Shown one piece after another: positions 8,204-16,134 of a stretch of DNA of 39,089 nucleotides; positions within the stretch are counted from its first letter, which is position 1; each line of letters starts with the position of its first letter. Origin of the DNA: Candidatus Oleimmundimicrobium americanum (GTDB lineage: Bacteria > Actinomycetota > Aquicultoria > UBA3085 > Oleimmundimicrobiaceae); the NCBI GenBank assembly GCA_002366545.1, contig DFBH01000032.1, positions 1 through 39,089 of the forward strand, given 5' to 3'. A model generated the notes under the pieces. That model searched no databases. It was given only the letters and a program-made list of their open reading frames with translations, and was not told the origin of the DNA. Made by a program: the position numbers and the translations under genes.

Positions 8204-9069
8204 TATTTACTCAACTCCACAATAGAGTCAAAAAGCTTACAAAACGTCTCCTGCCACTCAGGTAATTCTTTTGAAAAAAGACTACCTTCGGAATAAACCT
8301 CGGCAATCTTTCGCTCTAAAGGTATCCTTATTAAAATTGGGATATTTTCCTTATTGCAGTAAGAATCAATTTCAAAATATTCTTCATTCCACCTATTAAT
8401 TAAAACGGCGAAAGGTACTTTTAAAACCTTAAGCATTTCAACAGCAAGTTTTAAATCGTTTAATCCAAAGGGGGTTGGTTCCGTCACAAGAAGACAAAAA
8501 TCGCTTCCTTTAACGGCCTCAATTACGGGGCAAGATGTCCCGGGCGGTGCATCTATTATCACCACTTTATCTTCATTGATACGCTCCTTCAACTTCTTTA
8601 TTAAAGGTGGAGCTACTATTTCCCCGATATTTAGTTTCCCGTAGGCAAATTCGATGCCATAAGCGCTCCCCGCCGCTATCTCACCTATTTCATGGCCAAC
8701 TTCGGAAATTGCATTCTGCGGACAAAAATATGAGCATCCGCCACAGGAATGACAAAGTTGAGGAAATAATATTACCTTATTATCGGCAACAAAAATGGCG
8801 TTGTAAGCACAAACCTTTGCGCATTCCCCGCAATGAGTGCACTTTTCTTCGTCAATTTGAGGCACGTCAAGAAAAACTGTTTCTCTCAATTCAACTTTAG
8901 GCTTAATAAAAATATATCCGTTTGGTTCCTCAACGTCACAATCTAACAATTGAACGCCTGCCTGCTCGCAGGCAGGGCAATTATCTTTTTGGGCCAAGGA
9001 AAAAGCCATGTTAGTAGCTATTGTTGTCTTTCCTGTGCCACCTTTTCCACTTGCAATTGAAATAATCAT
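8203..9069 (-). CDS. MinD-type ATPase with inserted ferredoxin domain (first copy)
   Basis: This 288-residue paralogue of the next gene has Walker A GKGGTGKT at 8-15, ferredoxin motifs CTHCGECAKVC and CHSCGGCSYFC (about 75-120) and the switch motif DAPPGTSCPV. After residue 30 the protein carries CPACEQAG, which interrupts the usual run from the first helix into VQLLDCDVEEPN. The 24 bases encoding these eight residues span a perfect GC-rich palindrome, so they look like a repeat insertion that kept the frame. The insertion falls in a surface loop between the P-loop helix and strand 2, so the enzyme could still fold. It starts 17 bp after a NifX-domain gene. Confidence 0.9.
   Translation of the reverse strand: MIISIASGKGGTGKTTIATNMAFSLAQKDNCPACEQAGVQLLDCDVEEPNGYIFIKPKVELRETVFLDVPQIDEEKCTHCGECAKVCAYNAIFVADNKVILFPQLCHSCGGCSYFCPQNAISEVGHEIGEIAAGSAYGIEFAYGKLNIGEIVAPPLIKKLKERINEDKVVIIDAPPGTSCPVIEAVKGSDFCLLVTEPTPFGLNDLKLAVEMLKVLKVPFAVLINRWNEEYFEIDSYCNKENIPILIRIPLERKIAEVYSEGSLFSKELPEWQETFCKLFDSIVELSK
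8957..8976. repeat. GC-rich palindrome inside a coding sequence
   Basis: CCTGCCTGC, a TC loop and GCAGGCAGG make a perfect inverted repeat with 9-bp arms. Similar CCTGCCTGCC/GGCAGG strings occur in spacers near 22643, 34790, 35245 and 37555. Here it lies in frame in the ferredoxin-ATPase gene and encodes most of CPACEQAG. Confidence 0.75.
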
Positions 9070-9086
9070 CTCTGCCTCAATTAAAT

Positions 9087-9449
9087 TTATCCTCTAGCGC
9101 CGGGGCCATTTGTAGCCTGATTTACCTTTTGCAGTTTCCCGGCTTTATAATCATCTATCGCGCTTTGAATATTCCTGGTTGCACCAGCAAAAACCTGAAC
9201 ACCGGCACCCGATAAAACGTTAAAAGCGTTCGGGCCAATACTTCCCGTAATTACAACTTTTGCGCCGTTATCAACAGCCAGTTGAGCAGCCTTTATACCC
9301 GCACCACCGGCGGCGTTTACGGCCTCGTTTGGAACTGCCTCAAACCCCAACGTCTCAGAGTCGAAAATTAAAAACTTCTGACACCTTCCAAACCGTGGGT
9401 CAACTTGACTCAAAAGGTCATTTCCCGTAGAACTAATTGCTATTTTCAT
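9087..9449 (-). CDS. NifX/NifB-type cofactor-binding domain protein
   Basis: A single-domain protein of 120 residues from the dinitrogenase Fe-Mo cofactor family, also seen in orange protein. The family signature is visible as DPRFGRCQKFLIFD near the N-terminus, then GGAGIKAAQLAVDNGAKVVITGSIGPNAF. Such proteins bind metal-sulfur clusters and act as carriers. A glycine- and asparagine-rich tail (NQATNGPGARG) ends the protein. GGGGG precedes the ATG at suitable spacing. It lies just upstream of the paired ferredoxin ATPases, its probable partners. No nitrogenase genes are present, so a role in nitrogen fixation is not implied. Confidence 0.9.
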   Translation of the reverse strand: MKIAISSTGNDLLSQVDPRFGRCQKFLIFDSETLGFEAVPNEAVNAAGGAGIKAAQLAVDNGAKVVITGSIGPNAFNVLSGAGVQVFAGATRNIQSAIDDYKAGKLQKVNQATNGPGARG

Positions 9450-9672
9450 GTAAACCCCCTTTTTTATCCCTTATCCTTACTCCTATCAGTCGAGAGTCCC
9501 TTAGTTGGGAGTCGGTAGTTTGTTGGTCAGATTGCTAGTTTGTTTCCCGCTCTCTATTCTTGCTTTCTGCTTTTAACCTTAATCCTTATCTCTTAATCCT
9601 GCGCTCCTTGCTCATATTTTGATTTTCCTGAAGGCTGAAAGCTGGCGGCTGGGAGCTGGATTTTTGACCTTA
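9450..9672. repeat. heptad arrays between the two nifX-like genes
   Basis: The spacer holds successive 7-bp-period blocks: GTnnnnn-type (around 9490-9545), TTAATCC-type (around 9575-9600), and CTGnnnn-type (CTGAAGG, CTGAAAG, CTGGCGG, CTGGGAG; 9632-9660). A TTAATCC unit reaches the stop codon of the upstream gene (stop at 9677). The block interrupts an otherwise compact cluster. Confidence 0.65.
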
Positions 9673-9676
9673 ATCC

Positions 9677-10006
9677 TTAATGGTCACAAATATTTTCGCC
9701 TAAAACTAAACTGCCTTCGACATAGCCATTAATTACATCGTCCACCAATCCGCAAGCACCGGTAATTACTTCGATTCCATCTTGAGCAAACAGCATTTTT
9801 GCACTTTGGCCCATACCTCCGGCAATGATACAATTCACACCTTGCTGTGCTAAAAACTTGGGAAGAAAACCGGGTTGATGCCCCGGGTTGGGTACCTCTT
9901 TTTTATTCAAAACCTTACCGCCCTCGATTTCAGCAATTGTAAAACTCTCGCAATGCCCAAAGTGGAGGGAAACTTCTTTCCCGTTCGTTGCAACCGCTAT
10001 CTTCAT
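9677..10006 (-). CDS. NifX-domain protein, second copy
   Basis: This 109-residue NifX-family protein has the signature VSLHFGHCESFTIAEI, then CIIAGGMGQSAKMLFAQDGIEVITGA. It is a paralogue of the 9087-9449 product but divergent, with HFGHCE in place of RFGRCQ, and may bind a different cluster. It lies 30 bp after the DUF134 regulator gene. The stop codon is part of a TTAATCC-type heptad array, so the C-terminus (GENICDH) may have been trimmed or changed by it. Expected to act with the ferredoxin ATPases. Confidence 0.9.
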   Translation of the reverse strand: MKIAVATNGKEVSLHFGHCESFTIAEIEGGKVLNKKEVPNPGHQPGFLPKFLAQQGVNCIIAGGMGQSAKMLFAQDGIEVITGACGLVDDVINGYVEGSLVLGENICDH

Positions 10007-10036
10007 ACAAACACACCCTTCCTTTTAAATATTCGC

Positions 10037-10507
10037 TTATCTGGAACGCTTGCCTTTTCCGCAAGGACCTAACCCGCGTCCCACACCAGGTCCCCTTTGT
10101 TCGGCAGCCCGATGGAAATTAGTGCTTCCACAAGAAGGACAAGTAGTCGGCCTGCCGGTACCAAACGGAATCTCCCAGACATGTCCACAATCAGCACATT
10201 CAAACTTTCTCATCGTTGCCATAACATAATTACCTCCTTTTATTCTTAATGCCTTCCCTTGGATTATAGCCTCAGCCACCTTTTTTCTTGCTGAGGAAAG
10301 TATGCGCTGAAAGGTGGAGCGAGAAACTCCCATCTTGTTTGCGGCAGTTTCCTGGTCTTTATCCTCTAAATCAACCAAATTCAAAGCTTCAAACTCATCA
10401 ACATTTAAAACAACTTCTTCCAAATCCATCAGAGGAATTCCCTTGGGCTTAAAATAATTAACTTGAGGCAAAAACCTCACACATCGAATTTTTTTTGGTC
10501 TTGGCAT
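10037..10507 (-). CDS. DUF134 HTH regulator with zinc ribbon
   Basis: This 156-residue protein begins MPRPKKIRCVRFLPQVNYFKPKG, the hallmark of the DUF134 family. A sigma-70 region-4-like helix-turn-helix follows (KDQETAANKMGVSRSTFQRILSSARKKVAEA, with the turn near 70-75), then a C-terminal zinc ribbon with CADC and CPSC pairs and a glycine-rich basic tail. Members commonly neighbour NifX-domain genes, so it is a probable regulator of this metal-cluster operon. The start at 10507 gives the family N-terminus and has AAGGTGG upstream; the longer ATG at 10552 lies upstream of the likely operator and is rejected. Good promoter and palindrome signals precede it. Confidence 0.88.
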   Translation of the reverse strand: MPRPKKIRCVRFLPQVNYFKPKGIPLMDLEEVVLNVDEFEALNLVDLEDKDQETAANKMGVSRSTFQRILSSARKKVAEAIIQGKALRIKGGNYVMATMRKFECADCGHVWEIPFGTGRPTTCPSCGSTNFHRAAEQRGPGVGRGLGPCGKGKRSR

Positions 10508-10521
10508 TATCCACCTTGTTT

Positions 10522-10535
10522 TGAGCATATGTTCA
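10522..10535. promoter_or_regulatory. inverted repeat, possible operator of the DUF134 cluster
   Basis: TGAGCATATGTTCA is a palindrome with one mismatched pair (TGAnCATATGnTCA). It lies between the -10 element and the start codon of the DUF134 gene, the expected place for an autoregulatory site. No second copy was seen in the window. Confidence 0.45.
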
Positions 10536-10542
10536 TAACCTA

Positions 10543-10570
10543 ATAATAACACTTACTTTTAGGCAGTCAA
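10543..10570 (-). promoter_or_regulatory. promoter of the DUF134-nifX cluster
   Basis: On the minus strand, TTGACT (10565-10570), a 16-bp spacer and TATTAT (10543-10548) lie 36 bp before the start codon of the DUF134 gene. Confidence 0.6.
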
Positions 10571-10706
10571 GCTATCATGAGTAACCAACCACTCCGATAT
10601 CATCGCAAGCGGAATGAAATAAAGCAAGACGGATCTCCCGGTACAAAGATTGATAATAGAAAATAAATATTTAACAGCCGCATAAACCAGTGGTTTAGAG
10701 CACTAA

Positions 10707-10868
10707 TTAAAAAGTCTTCCGAACCGCCTTCTCATAGCCAGCTATTATTTCGTCAACCAAGAGGTTTTTTTCAACATGTTTGCAGCAAATCTTCATAACC
10801 GATGTAACAAGACAAACAGGATCACAAAATGATACCAAAAAAGATGTTCTAAATTTTTTGTTTTTTAT
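10707..10868 (-). pseudogene. possible 3' gene remnant downstream of a membrane protein gene
   Basis: Directly after the TAG stop of the membrane protein gene the same frame stays open for 53 codons. The end of the peptide looks coding, with CDPVCLVTSVMKICC and DEIIAGYEKAVRKTF before a TAA stop. There is no ribosome site for an independent start, apart from a weak internal ATG. It may be a decayed gene end, or a C-terminal extension cut off by a nonsense change. The EIIAGYEKA string faintly recalls a helix in group II/III chaperonins, which is too weak to assign. The rest of the 10571-10868 spacer shows nothing recognisable. Confidence 0.25.
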
Positions 10869-11504
10869 CTATTTTGAATGGGGATATTCGGGCTTTAACA
10901 TAGAGTAAGTAACGAAAAAGATGGGGCCCATTGCAAAATAAACAATCTGCATCCAGCGCGGAGCATGAATGCATCCGAGTATTGGTAATCCTTGATATGT
11001 GGCAGCTGAAAGATTGTGAATATTAAAAAACCTGTACCCAATGGTTTCGATGATGATAAGAATTGGCCAGTAGAGGGCGATAAACAGCAAGAGCTTTCTT
11101 GTAAATCCCCGCTCCTTTAAAAAACGCTCACAGTGAGAATACACGATATATAACGCAAATAACCCCAATGCCCAGGCAAACAGCGGAAATAAGTTAATGC
11201 CCAAAACTGTCAAAAAATTGGAATTATACCCATACTCATTCCTTGCTATGAGCATCCAGATAAGCGCCACCGCAGAAGCAACTGCAAGACAATAGATTTG
11301 AGACTTACGTTTTGTGAAAATCAAATAGAGAATAGCAAAAAAATATGCAACGATTACAATATAATCGGGTCTAAAAAATTTCAAGAATAAAAGGGCAAGA
11401 ATAATAACAACTGCATCCGCAAAAAAGAGCTTATTTGTGGCACCTGACTGCGCTTCCCTCTTACAAAACCCAATCTCTCTTTTAAATGTTTTAACAACCG
11501 ACAT
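10869..11504 (-). CDS. unknown polytopic membrane protein
   Basis: This 211-residue protein has about six transmembrane segments after a charged N-terminal stretch (residues 1-25). Conserved-looking features include HNLSAATYQGLPILGCIHAPRW in the last loop and a WPILIIIETIGYRF helix. I do not recognise the family. The layout of a short polar loop with His and Trp before the last helix is seen in some small membrane enzymes, but no catalytic motif is clear. A TATAAT element (11513-11518) lies only 9 bp before the start codon and no strong ribosome site is visible, so the transcript could be nearly leaderless or the start may be elsewhere. Confidence 0.7.
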   Translation of the reverse strand: MSVVKTFKREIGFCKREAQSGATNKLFFADAVVIILALLFLKFFRPDYIVIVAYFFAILYLIFTKRKSQIYCLAVASAVALIWMLIARNEYGYNSNFLTVLGINLFPLFAWALGLFALYIVYSHCERFLKERGFTRKLLLFIALYWPILIIIETIGYRFFNIHNLSAATYQGLPILGCIHAPRWMQIVYFAMGPIFFVTYSMLKPEYPHSK

Positions 11505-11621
11505 AATGATGGATTATATCCCCTTATTTAATTTATTTAAATTGCTTAAATATATTGATAGAGTGACATACCATGGGGCAATTTGTCTAATAAAAAACAA
11601 ACTATAAGGTGGAGGGCTCAC

Positions 11622-11662
11622 AAATAAACAAAAATTCAGAACAATAATATATGCTCCGAATT
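11622..11662 (-). terminator. terminator of tRNA-Leu
   Basis: On the minus strand an 11-bp stem (AATTCGGAGCA with TGTTCTGAATT, two G-U pairs) and an 8-base loop are followed by TTTTTGTTT. It begins eight bases after the encoded CCA of tRNA-Leu. Confidence 0.6.
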
Positions 11663-11669
11663 TATAAAA

Positions 11670-11757
11670 TGGTGTCGGAGGGGGGACTTGAACCCCCATG
11701 AACTAAATGTTCACTAGGCCCTCAACCTAGCGCGTCTACCAATTCCGCCACTCCGAC
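11670..11757 (-). tRNA. tRNA-Leu (GAG), CCA encoded
   Basis: This is a complete class II tRNA cloverleaf. The acceptor stem is GTCGGAG/CTCCGAC with discriminator A and an encoded CCA. The D-loop region reads TGGCGGAATTGGTAGACGC, as in leucine tRNAs. The anticodon arm is CTAGG-TTGAGGG-CCTAG, giving anticodon GAG. A long variable arm (GTGAACATTTAGTTCAT) and the TTCAAGTCC T-loop follow. It reads codon CUC/CUU. Confidence 0.97.
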
Positions 11758-11884
11758 ACAAAATATTTAATTAACTCAATAAATATTACAAAAAGAGGAA
11801 AGCTTAGTCCAGATTTATTTTAGCACAATTTGCGCACAAAACACTTATCTGAAAGTTCGTTAGTTAAAAACAGGGAGTTATTAG

Positions 11885-12246
11885 TTAACGGTTCTTTTAG
11901 ATTGCCACGCCTTGAAAAACAAGGCTCTCAATGACCTTTCTTTTTTTCTTGTCATCACGAGGACTTTAGCCCGTGGTGATCTCGATAGATTACTTCGTTA
12001 AAACTAATAGTAATTTATAGAGATTCATTGTAATTTATGGTAATTTATTCGAAATCTCCACTTAATCTCTTCCCAATTTCCATTTAATTTCTACTTAATT
12101 ATCGCCTAATCTCTCTGCTCCATGCTCCATTAGTCAGTAGTTTGAAGTGGGGAGTGGGGAGTCGGTAGTTTATTGTTGGTTAGTTTGTTGGTTTTCTCCA
12201 TGCTCTATACTCTCTGTGCTCTATGCTCTATGCTCTATGCTCTATC
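11885..12246. repeat. mixed repeat spacer (GAGATTGC-like and heptad arrays)
   Basis: The 487-bp gap between tRNA-Leu and the ABC operon contains no gene. Around 11898-11990 lie diverged GAGATTGC/CTCGCAATGA-type palindromes (ATTGCCACGCC ... CTCAATGACC, then CATCACGAGG ... GTGGTGATCTCG). From about 12010 to 12246 heptads follow: TTAATTT/CTACTTA-like units, GTGGGGA/GTCGGTA/GTTTATT units (12130-12190), and perfect TGCTCTA repeats (12214-12244) that touch the stop codon of dppF. Confidence 0.7.
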
Positions 12247-13240
12247 AGCCAACAGGTATGGGATTTGGTTTCGCAAAATGACACGCGGCCCACTGACCTT
12301 TTTTAACTTCTCGAAGCTCCGGCTCAACTTTTGAACAAATGTCTTGAGCAATGGGACAGCGAGCATGAAACCTGCAACCAGAGGGAGGGTTAATGGGACA
12401 GGGAACATCTCCTTTTAAAATAATCCGCTTCCTCTTTTTTTCTTTCTTCGGATCAGGAAGAGGCACCGCAGAAAGCAAGGACTGTGTATAAGGATGTTGG
12501 GGCTGACTATATAAATCTTCGTTGCCGGCAAGTTCAACAATTTTACCAAGATACATAACGGCAACTCTATCGCAAAAATGCCTTATTACGCTGAGGTCGT
12601 GGGCTATAAAAAGATAGGTTAAACCGAATTCTTTTTGAAGATCTACAAGAAGATTTATTATCTGAGCTTGAACGGAGACGTCCAGGGCAGATACCGGCTC
12701 ATCACAAATTATAAGTTTGGGGTTGAGAGTAAGGGCTCTGGCAATGCCTATCCTTTGACGTTGACCTCCGCTAAATTGGTGCGGGTAACGCTTTGCGTGC
12801 TCCGGATTAAGACCCACTAAATCGAGCAGTTCCTCAACCCTTCTTTTGCGCCCCTTATCATCTCCAACTCCATGAATCAAAAACGGCTCTCCAACTATGT
12901 TTCCTACGGTCATCCTTGGATTCAAAGAGGCGAAAGGATCTTGAAAAATTATCTGCATTTCCCTTCTTAGTTTCCTCATCCTCCTTCTATCATAGGTTAG
13001 AATATTTTCACCTTTAAAATTTACGACTCCGCCTGTGGGCTCAGTTAAACGCAAGATTGAACGGGCACCCGTCGTTTTTCCGCAACCGCTCTCACCCACA
13101 AGTCCAAAAGATTCACCTTTATTTATAAAAAAGCTGATTCCATCGACCGCGCGTACCATCCCAATTTCTTTTTGAAAAATTACTCCTCTTTTGATTGGAA
13201 AATATTTTGTTAGGTTCTCTACATTCAAAAGCACGCTCAT
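12245..13240 (-). CDS. dppF: peptide ABC transporter ATPase, DppF/OppF type
   Basis: This 331-residue cytoplasmic ATPase energises oligopeptide or dipeptide import. Seen in order: Walker A GESGCGKTT (about 50-58), Q-loop IFQDPFASLNPR, signature FSGGQRQRIGIARAL, Walker B LIICDEPVSALD, switch His in IAHD, and the C-terminal oligo-HPY domain with GCRFHARCPIAQDIC, whose cysteines can carry a [4Fe-4S] cluster. The start overlaps the dppD stop (TAATG). It is the last gene of dppBCDF. The TGA stop lies in the sequence CTGATAGAGC that opens the adjoining heptad array. Substrate (di- or oligopeptide, possibly nickel) cannot be told from sequence. Confidence 0.94.
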   Translation of the reverse strand: MSVLLNVENLTKYFPIKRGVIFQKEIGMVRAVDGISFFINKGESFGLVGESGCGKTTGARSILRLTEPTGGVVNFKGENILTYDRRRMRKLRREMQIIFQDPFASLNPRMTVGNIVGEPFLIHGVGDDKGRKRRVEELLDLVGLNPEHAKRYPHQFSGGQRQRIGIARALTLNPKLIICDEPVSALDVSVQAQIINLLVDLQKEFGLTYLFIAHDLSVIRHFCDRVAVMYLGKIVELAGNEDLYSQPQHPYTQSLLSAVPLPDPKKEKKRKRIILKGDVPCPINPPSGCRFHARCPIAQDICSKVEPELREVKKGQWAACHFAKPNPIPVG

Positions 13241-14223
13241 TAAATCACCTCTAATCCACCTTTACCAACCCGATGACAAGCAGAAAAATGTCCGGGCTCT
13301 ATTTCAATAAGTTTGGGAATCTTTTTACGACAAACATCTATAGCAAATTCGCACCTCGGATGAAAACTACAGCCGGGTGGCACGTCTATAAGACTTGGAG
13401 GTGATCCCTTAATTGACTGTAATTTTTCTCTTCTGGGCTCATCCAGACGAGTAACCGATTTCATTAAACCCAAAGTATACGGATGACACGGCCGGTAATA
13501 AATTGCATCGACATCAGCATATTCAACAGCTTTTCCCGCATACATAACCAAAACCCTGTCCGCCAACCCCGCAACTATTCCAAAATCATGAGTAATTAAA
13601 ATTATCGCCGAGTTTAACTCCTTCTGAAGACCGCTTATCAACTCCAAAATCTGTGCCTGAGTAGTTACATCCAAAGCAGTTGTAGGCTCATCAGCAATTA
13701 AAATATCCGGCTCGCACGAGAGAGCCATCGCAATCATCACCCTTTGCCTCATCCCCCCGCTAAACTGGTGAGGATAGTCATATAGCCTACCCCTGGCATT
13801 TGGTATCCCAACCATCTTGAGAAGCTTTACCGTTTTCTCTCGAGCTTCCTTTTTGGAGATGTTTTGATGAGTTAAAATCGTCTCCGTCACTTGATTGCCA
13901 ATGGTAAAAACCGGATTAAGCGATGTTGTGGGATCCTGAAAAATCATAGCTATTTTGTTTCCCCTAATGGTTTGAAGGCTTTTCTCGGAAAATTCAAGTA
14001 TATTTTCACCTTCAAGCAAAACTTCCCCTTCCAGTATCTTTCCGGGAGGCGTGGAAATTAGATTTAAAAGCGAAAGAGCCGTAACGCTTTTACCACTACC
14101 GGATTCGCCGACTATGGCCAACGTTTCGCCCCTGTCCAACGAGAAACTAACCCCGTCAACAGCTTTTACAACGCCACACTCAATATAAAAGTAGGTCTTT
14201 AGGTTATTAACCCCCAACAACAT
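13240..14223 (-). CDS. dppD: peptide ABC transporter ATPase, DppD/OppD type
   Basis: This 327-residue partner of DppF has Walker A GESGSGKSV, Q-loop IFQDPTTSLNP, signature FSGGMRQRVMIAMAL, Walker B ILIADEPTTALD, switch His in ITHD and an oligo-HPY tail with GCSFHPRCEFAIDVC. DppD and DppF form the heterodimeric motor of the importer. GGAGCGG gives a good ribosome site, and the start codon lies immediately after the dppC stop. It reads as intact. Confidence 0.94.
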   Translation of the reverse strand: MLLGVNNLKTYFYIECGVVKAVDGVSFSLDRGETLAIVGESGSGKSVTALSLLNLISTPPGKILEGEVLLEGENILEFSEKSLQTIRGNKIAMIFQDPTTSLNPVFTIGNQVTETILTHQNISKKEAREKTVKLLKMVGIPNARGRLYDYPHQFSGGMRQRVMIAMALSCEPDILIADEPTTALDVTTQAQILELISGLQKELNSAIILITHDFGIVAGLADRVLVMYAGKAVEYADVDAIYYRPCHPYTLGLMKSVTRLDEPRREKLQSIKGSPPSLIDVPPGCSFHPRCEFAIDVCRKKIPKLIEIEPGHFSACHRVGKGGLEVI

Positions 14224-14224
14224 G

Positions 14225-15130
14225 TTAAACCGCTCCTTTAAGTTTCGGATCGAGGCTATCTCTTAAGGCATCGGCAACGAGTACGAAACTAAGCACCGTA
14301 ATTAGTATCGCAAGACCAGGAAAACACATCATCCAGGGAGCAGAACTCATAAAAGCGCGAGAATCTGCAAGCATCAATCCCCAGCTTGGACTGGGCGGCT
14401 GCATCCCTATCCCAAGAAAACTTAAAGCCGCTTCGGTAATTATCGCCGTTCCCACGCTCATGGCAGAATAAACGATAACAGGTGCCATGGCGTTGGGAAA
14501 AATGTGCTTTAAAAGAATCCTGCCATCGCCCGCTCCGATTGCCCGAGCGGCTTCAACATAATCATTTACCTTGACCGAGAAAACGGAACTTCTAAATAAT
14601 CGGGCGATGTAGGCCCATTCTAAAACACCGATTGCGATAATCACATTTTCCAGACCCGGCCCAAGAACGGTCATAACCGCAATGGCACCTAAGATATATG
14701 GAAAGGCAAAAAAAATGTCTGCCGCTCTCATTATTAGGGTATCTGCCAATCCCTCCTTGTAACCCGCAAGCGCACCCATAAAAAGTCCGATTACAAGACC
14801 AAAAGCAACCGCGAGTATACCGACCTCAACAGATACCCGGGAGCCCCAAATAACGCGGGCAAAGATATCTCTGCCAAGATCGTCGGTCCCCATGATATGC
14901 TGCGCTCCGGGGGGCCTCAATATCTCCTTTGGATAAAAACCTATAGCCTCTTCGCAGGGGACAATAAGGGGCGCAAATATGGCCACAAATACTAAAACGA
15001 TGATAACAACGAGGCCAAGTAAAGCCGGTTTATTTTTTCTCAGACTCAGCCAAATCTCTCGCCAAAGCGAGGTTTCATTGGTTTTTGCTCCCATGTCTCT
15101 TAAATGTAACCCCTTTGAAATTTTGAGCAT
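14225..15130 (-). CDS. dppC: peptide ABC transporter permease, DppC/OppC type
   Basis: This 301-residue inner-membrane permease has an N-terminal OppC_N segment (KNKPALLGLVVIIVLVFVAIF), the HIMGTDDLGRDIFARVIWGSR motif typical of DppC, and the EAA loop EAARAIGAGDGRILLKHIFPN that docks the ATPases. Six transmembrane segments are expected. AAGGG lies nine bases before the ATG at 15130; an internal ATG at 15094 is a possible alternative. It begins 1 bp after the dppB stop region. Confidence 0.93.
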   Translation of the reverse strand: MLKISKGLHLRDMGAKTNETSLWREIWLSLRKNKPALLGLVVIIVLVFVAIFAPLIVPCEEAIGFYPKEILRPPGAQHIMGTDDLGRDIFARVIWGSRVSVEVGILAVAFGLVIGLFMGALAGYKEGLADTLIMRAADIFFAFPYILGAIAVMTVLGPGLENVIIAIGVLEWAYIARLFRSSVFSVKVNDYVEAARAIGAGDGRILLKHIFPNAMAPVIVYSAMSVGTAIITEAALSFLGIGMQPPSPSWGLMLADSRAFMSSAPWMMCFPGLAILITVLSFVLVADALRDSLDPKLKGAV

Positions 15131-15131
15131 A

Positions 15132-16073
15132 TTAAACTGCCCTTCTATCGCCGAGTCTTATTCTTGGATCAAGATAAGTATATGAAACATCGACAATTAA
15201 ATTTAACAGTATGAAGATAAAAACTAAAATTAAGGTACATCCCATCACAACAGGGACATCCCTCTGCAAAATAGCCAAATAGATAACTCTTCCTATCCCT
15301 GGCCAGGAAAAAACGGTCTCGGTTAAAATAGCGCTCCCTATAAGGGTTCCCAAGTCCAGGCCGAGAATTGTTATCACAGGTATAAGAGCATTTTTAAGTG
15401 CGTGCTTTAAAATAATTTTCCTCTCCGATAACCCTTTAGCCCTCGCAACCCAAATATAATTGCAATCAATTACCTCAAGCATGCTCGAGCGCATAATCCG
15501 TGCCGTAAAAGCGGTATTAACCGAAGCAAGAGCGATGGCAGGAAGAACATAGTAACGCCAGCTCCCATCACCCATCCCCGAAATTGGCAAAATGTCCCAT
15601 TTTAAACCAAAAGAAACTTGAAGAAGCATTGCAAACCAAAAGACGGGCATCGCAACCAAAATCGTCGTCGATATCGTCACCAAAACATCTAAAAAAGAGT
15701 GGCGTTTTACCGCTGAAATTATCCCGGAGGCAATTCCCGCCACAGCTTCAATTATAAGGGCAACTAAAGCCAGACGAATGGAATTGGGATAATAATCCTT
15801 TATGATATCTAAAACGGGCCTTTTAAAGCGGATGGATGTTCCGAAGTCACCGTGAAGAAGATTCCACATGTATTTTCCATACTGCACATACCAGGGTTGG
15901 TTTAACCCGTATTTCTCTCTTATTACTTGAAGAACCTCAGGGCTGGCTCCTTTTTGAACAAGCATGCGGGCAGGATCACCCGGGAGAATAAACATGAGCA
16001 AAAATATTATCAAAGTAACTCCGATTACAACCGGAACCACTTGAAGCAACCTTTTTGCAATGTAGCGAAACAT
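15132..16073 (-). CDS. dppB: peptide ABC transporter permease, DppB/OppB type
   Basis: This 313-residue permease starts MFRYIAKRLLQVVPVVIGVTL, the standard DppB N-terminus, followed by FILPGDPARM and LNQPWYVQYGKY. The EAA loop is VARAKGLSERKIILKHALKNA and GSAILTETVFSWPGIGR is conserved near the end. It forms the translocation pore with DppC. GGGTGG precedes the ATG. It heads the dppBCDF unit, but the binding-protein gene that usually leads such operons lies 638 bp upstream beyond a terminator and repeats. Confidence 0.94.
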   Translation of the reverse strand: MFRYIAKRLLQVVPVVIGVTLIIFLLMFILPGDPARMLVQKGASPEVLQVIREKYGLNQPWYVQYGKYMWNLLHGDFGTSIRFKRPVLDIIKDYYPNSIRLALVALIIEAVAGIASGIISAVKRHSFLDVLVTISTTILVAMPVFWFAMLLQVSFGLKWDILPISGMGDGSWRYYVLPAIALASVNTAFTARIMRSSMLEVIDCNYIWVARAKGLSERKIILKHALKNALIPVITILGLDLGTLIGSAILTETVFSWPGIGRVIYLAILQRDVPVVMGCTLILVFIFILLNLIVDVSYTYLDPRIRLGDRRAV

Positions 16074-16134
16074 TTGACCACCCTTTTAATCCAACCAACC
16101 CTAAGTTAGCATAAAGTACCGGCCTCGAGACTGT

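Noticed and set aside
7343..10006. Nitrogen fixation (nif) cluster
   Set aside because: NifX-domain and MinD-type proteins are present, but nifHDK, nifB and nifE/N are not; the context fits orange-protein-like clusters instead.
11514..11699. 61-codon minus-strand frame
   Set aside because: It runs through the 3' part of tRNA-Leu and its terminator.
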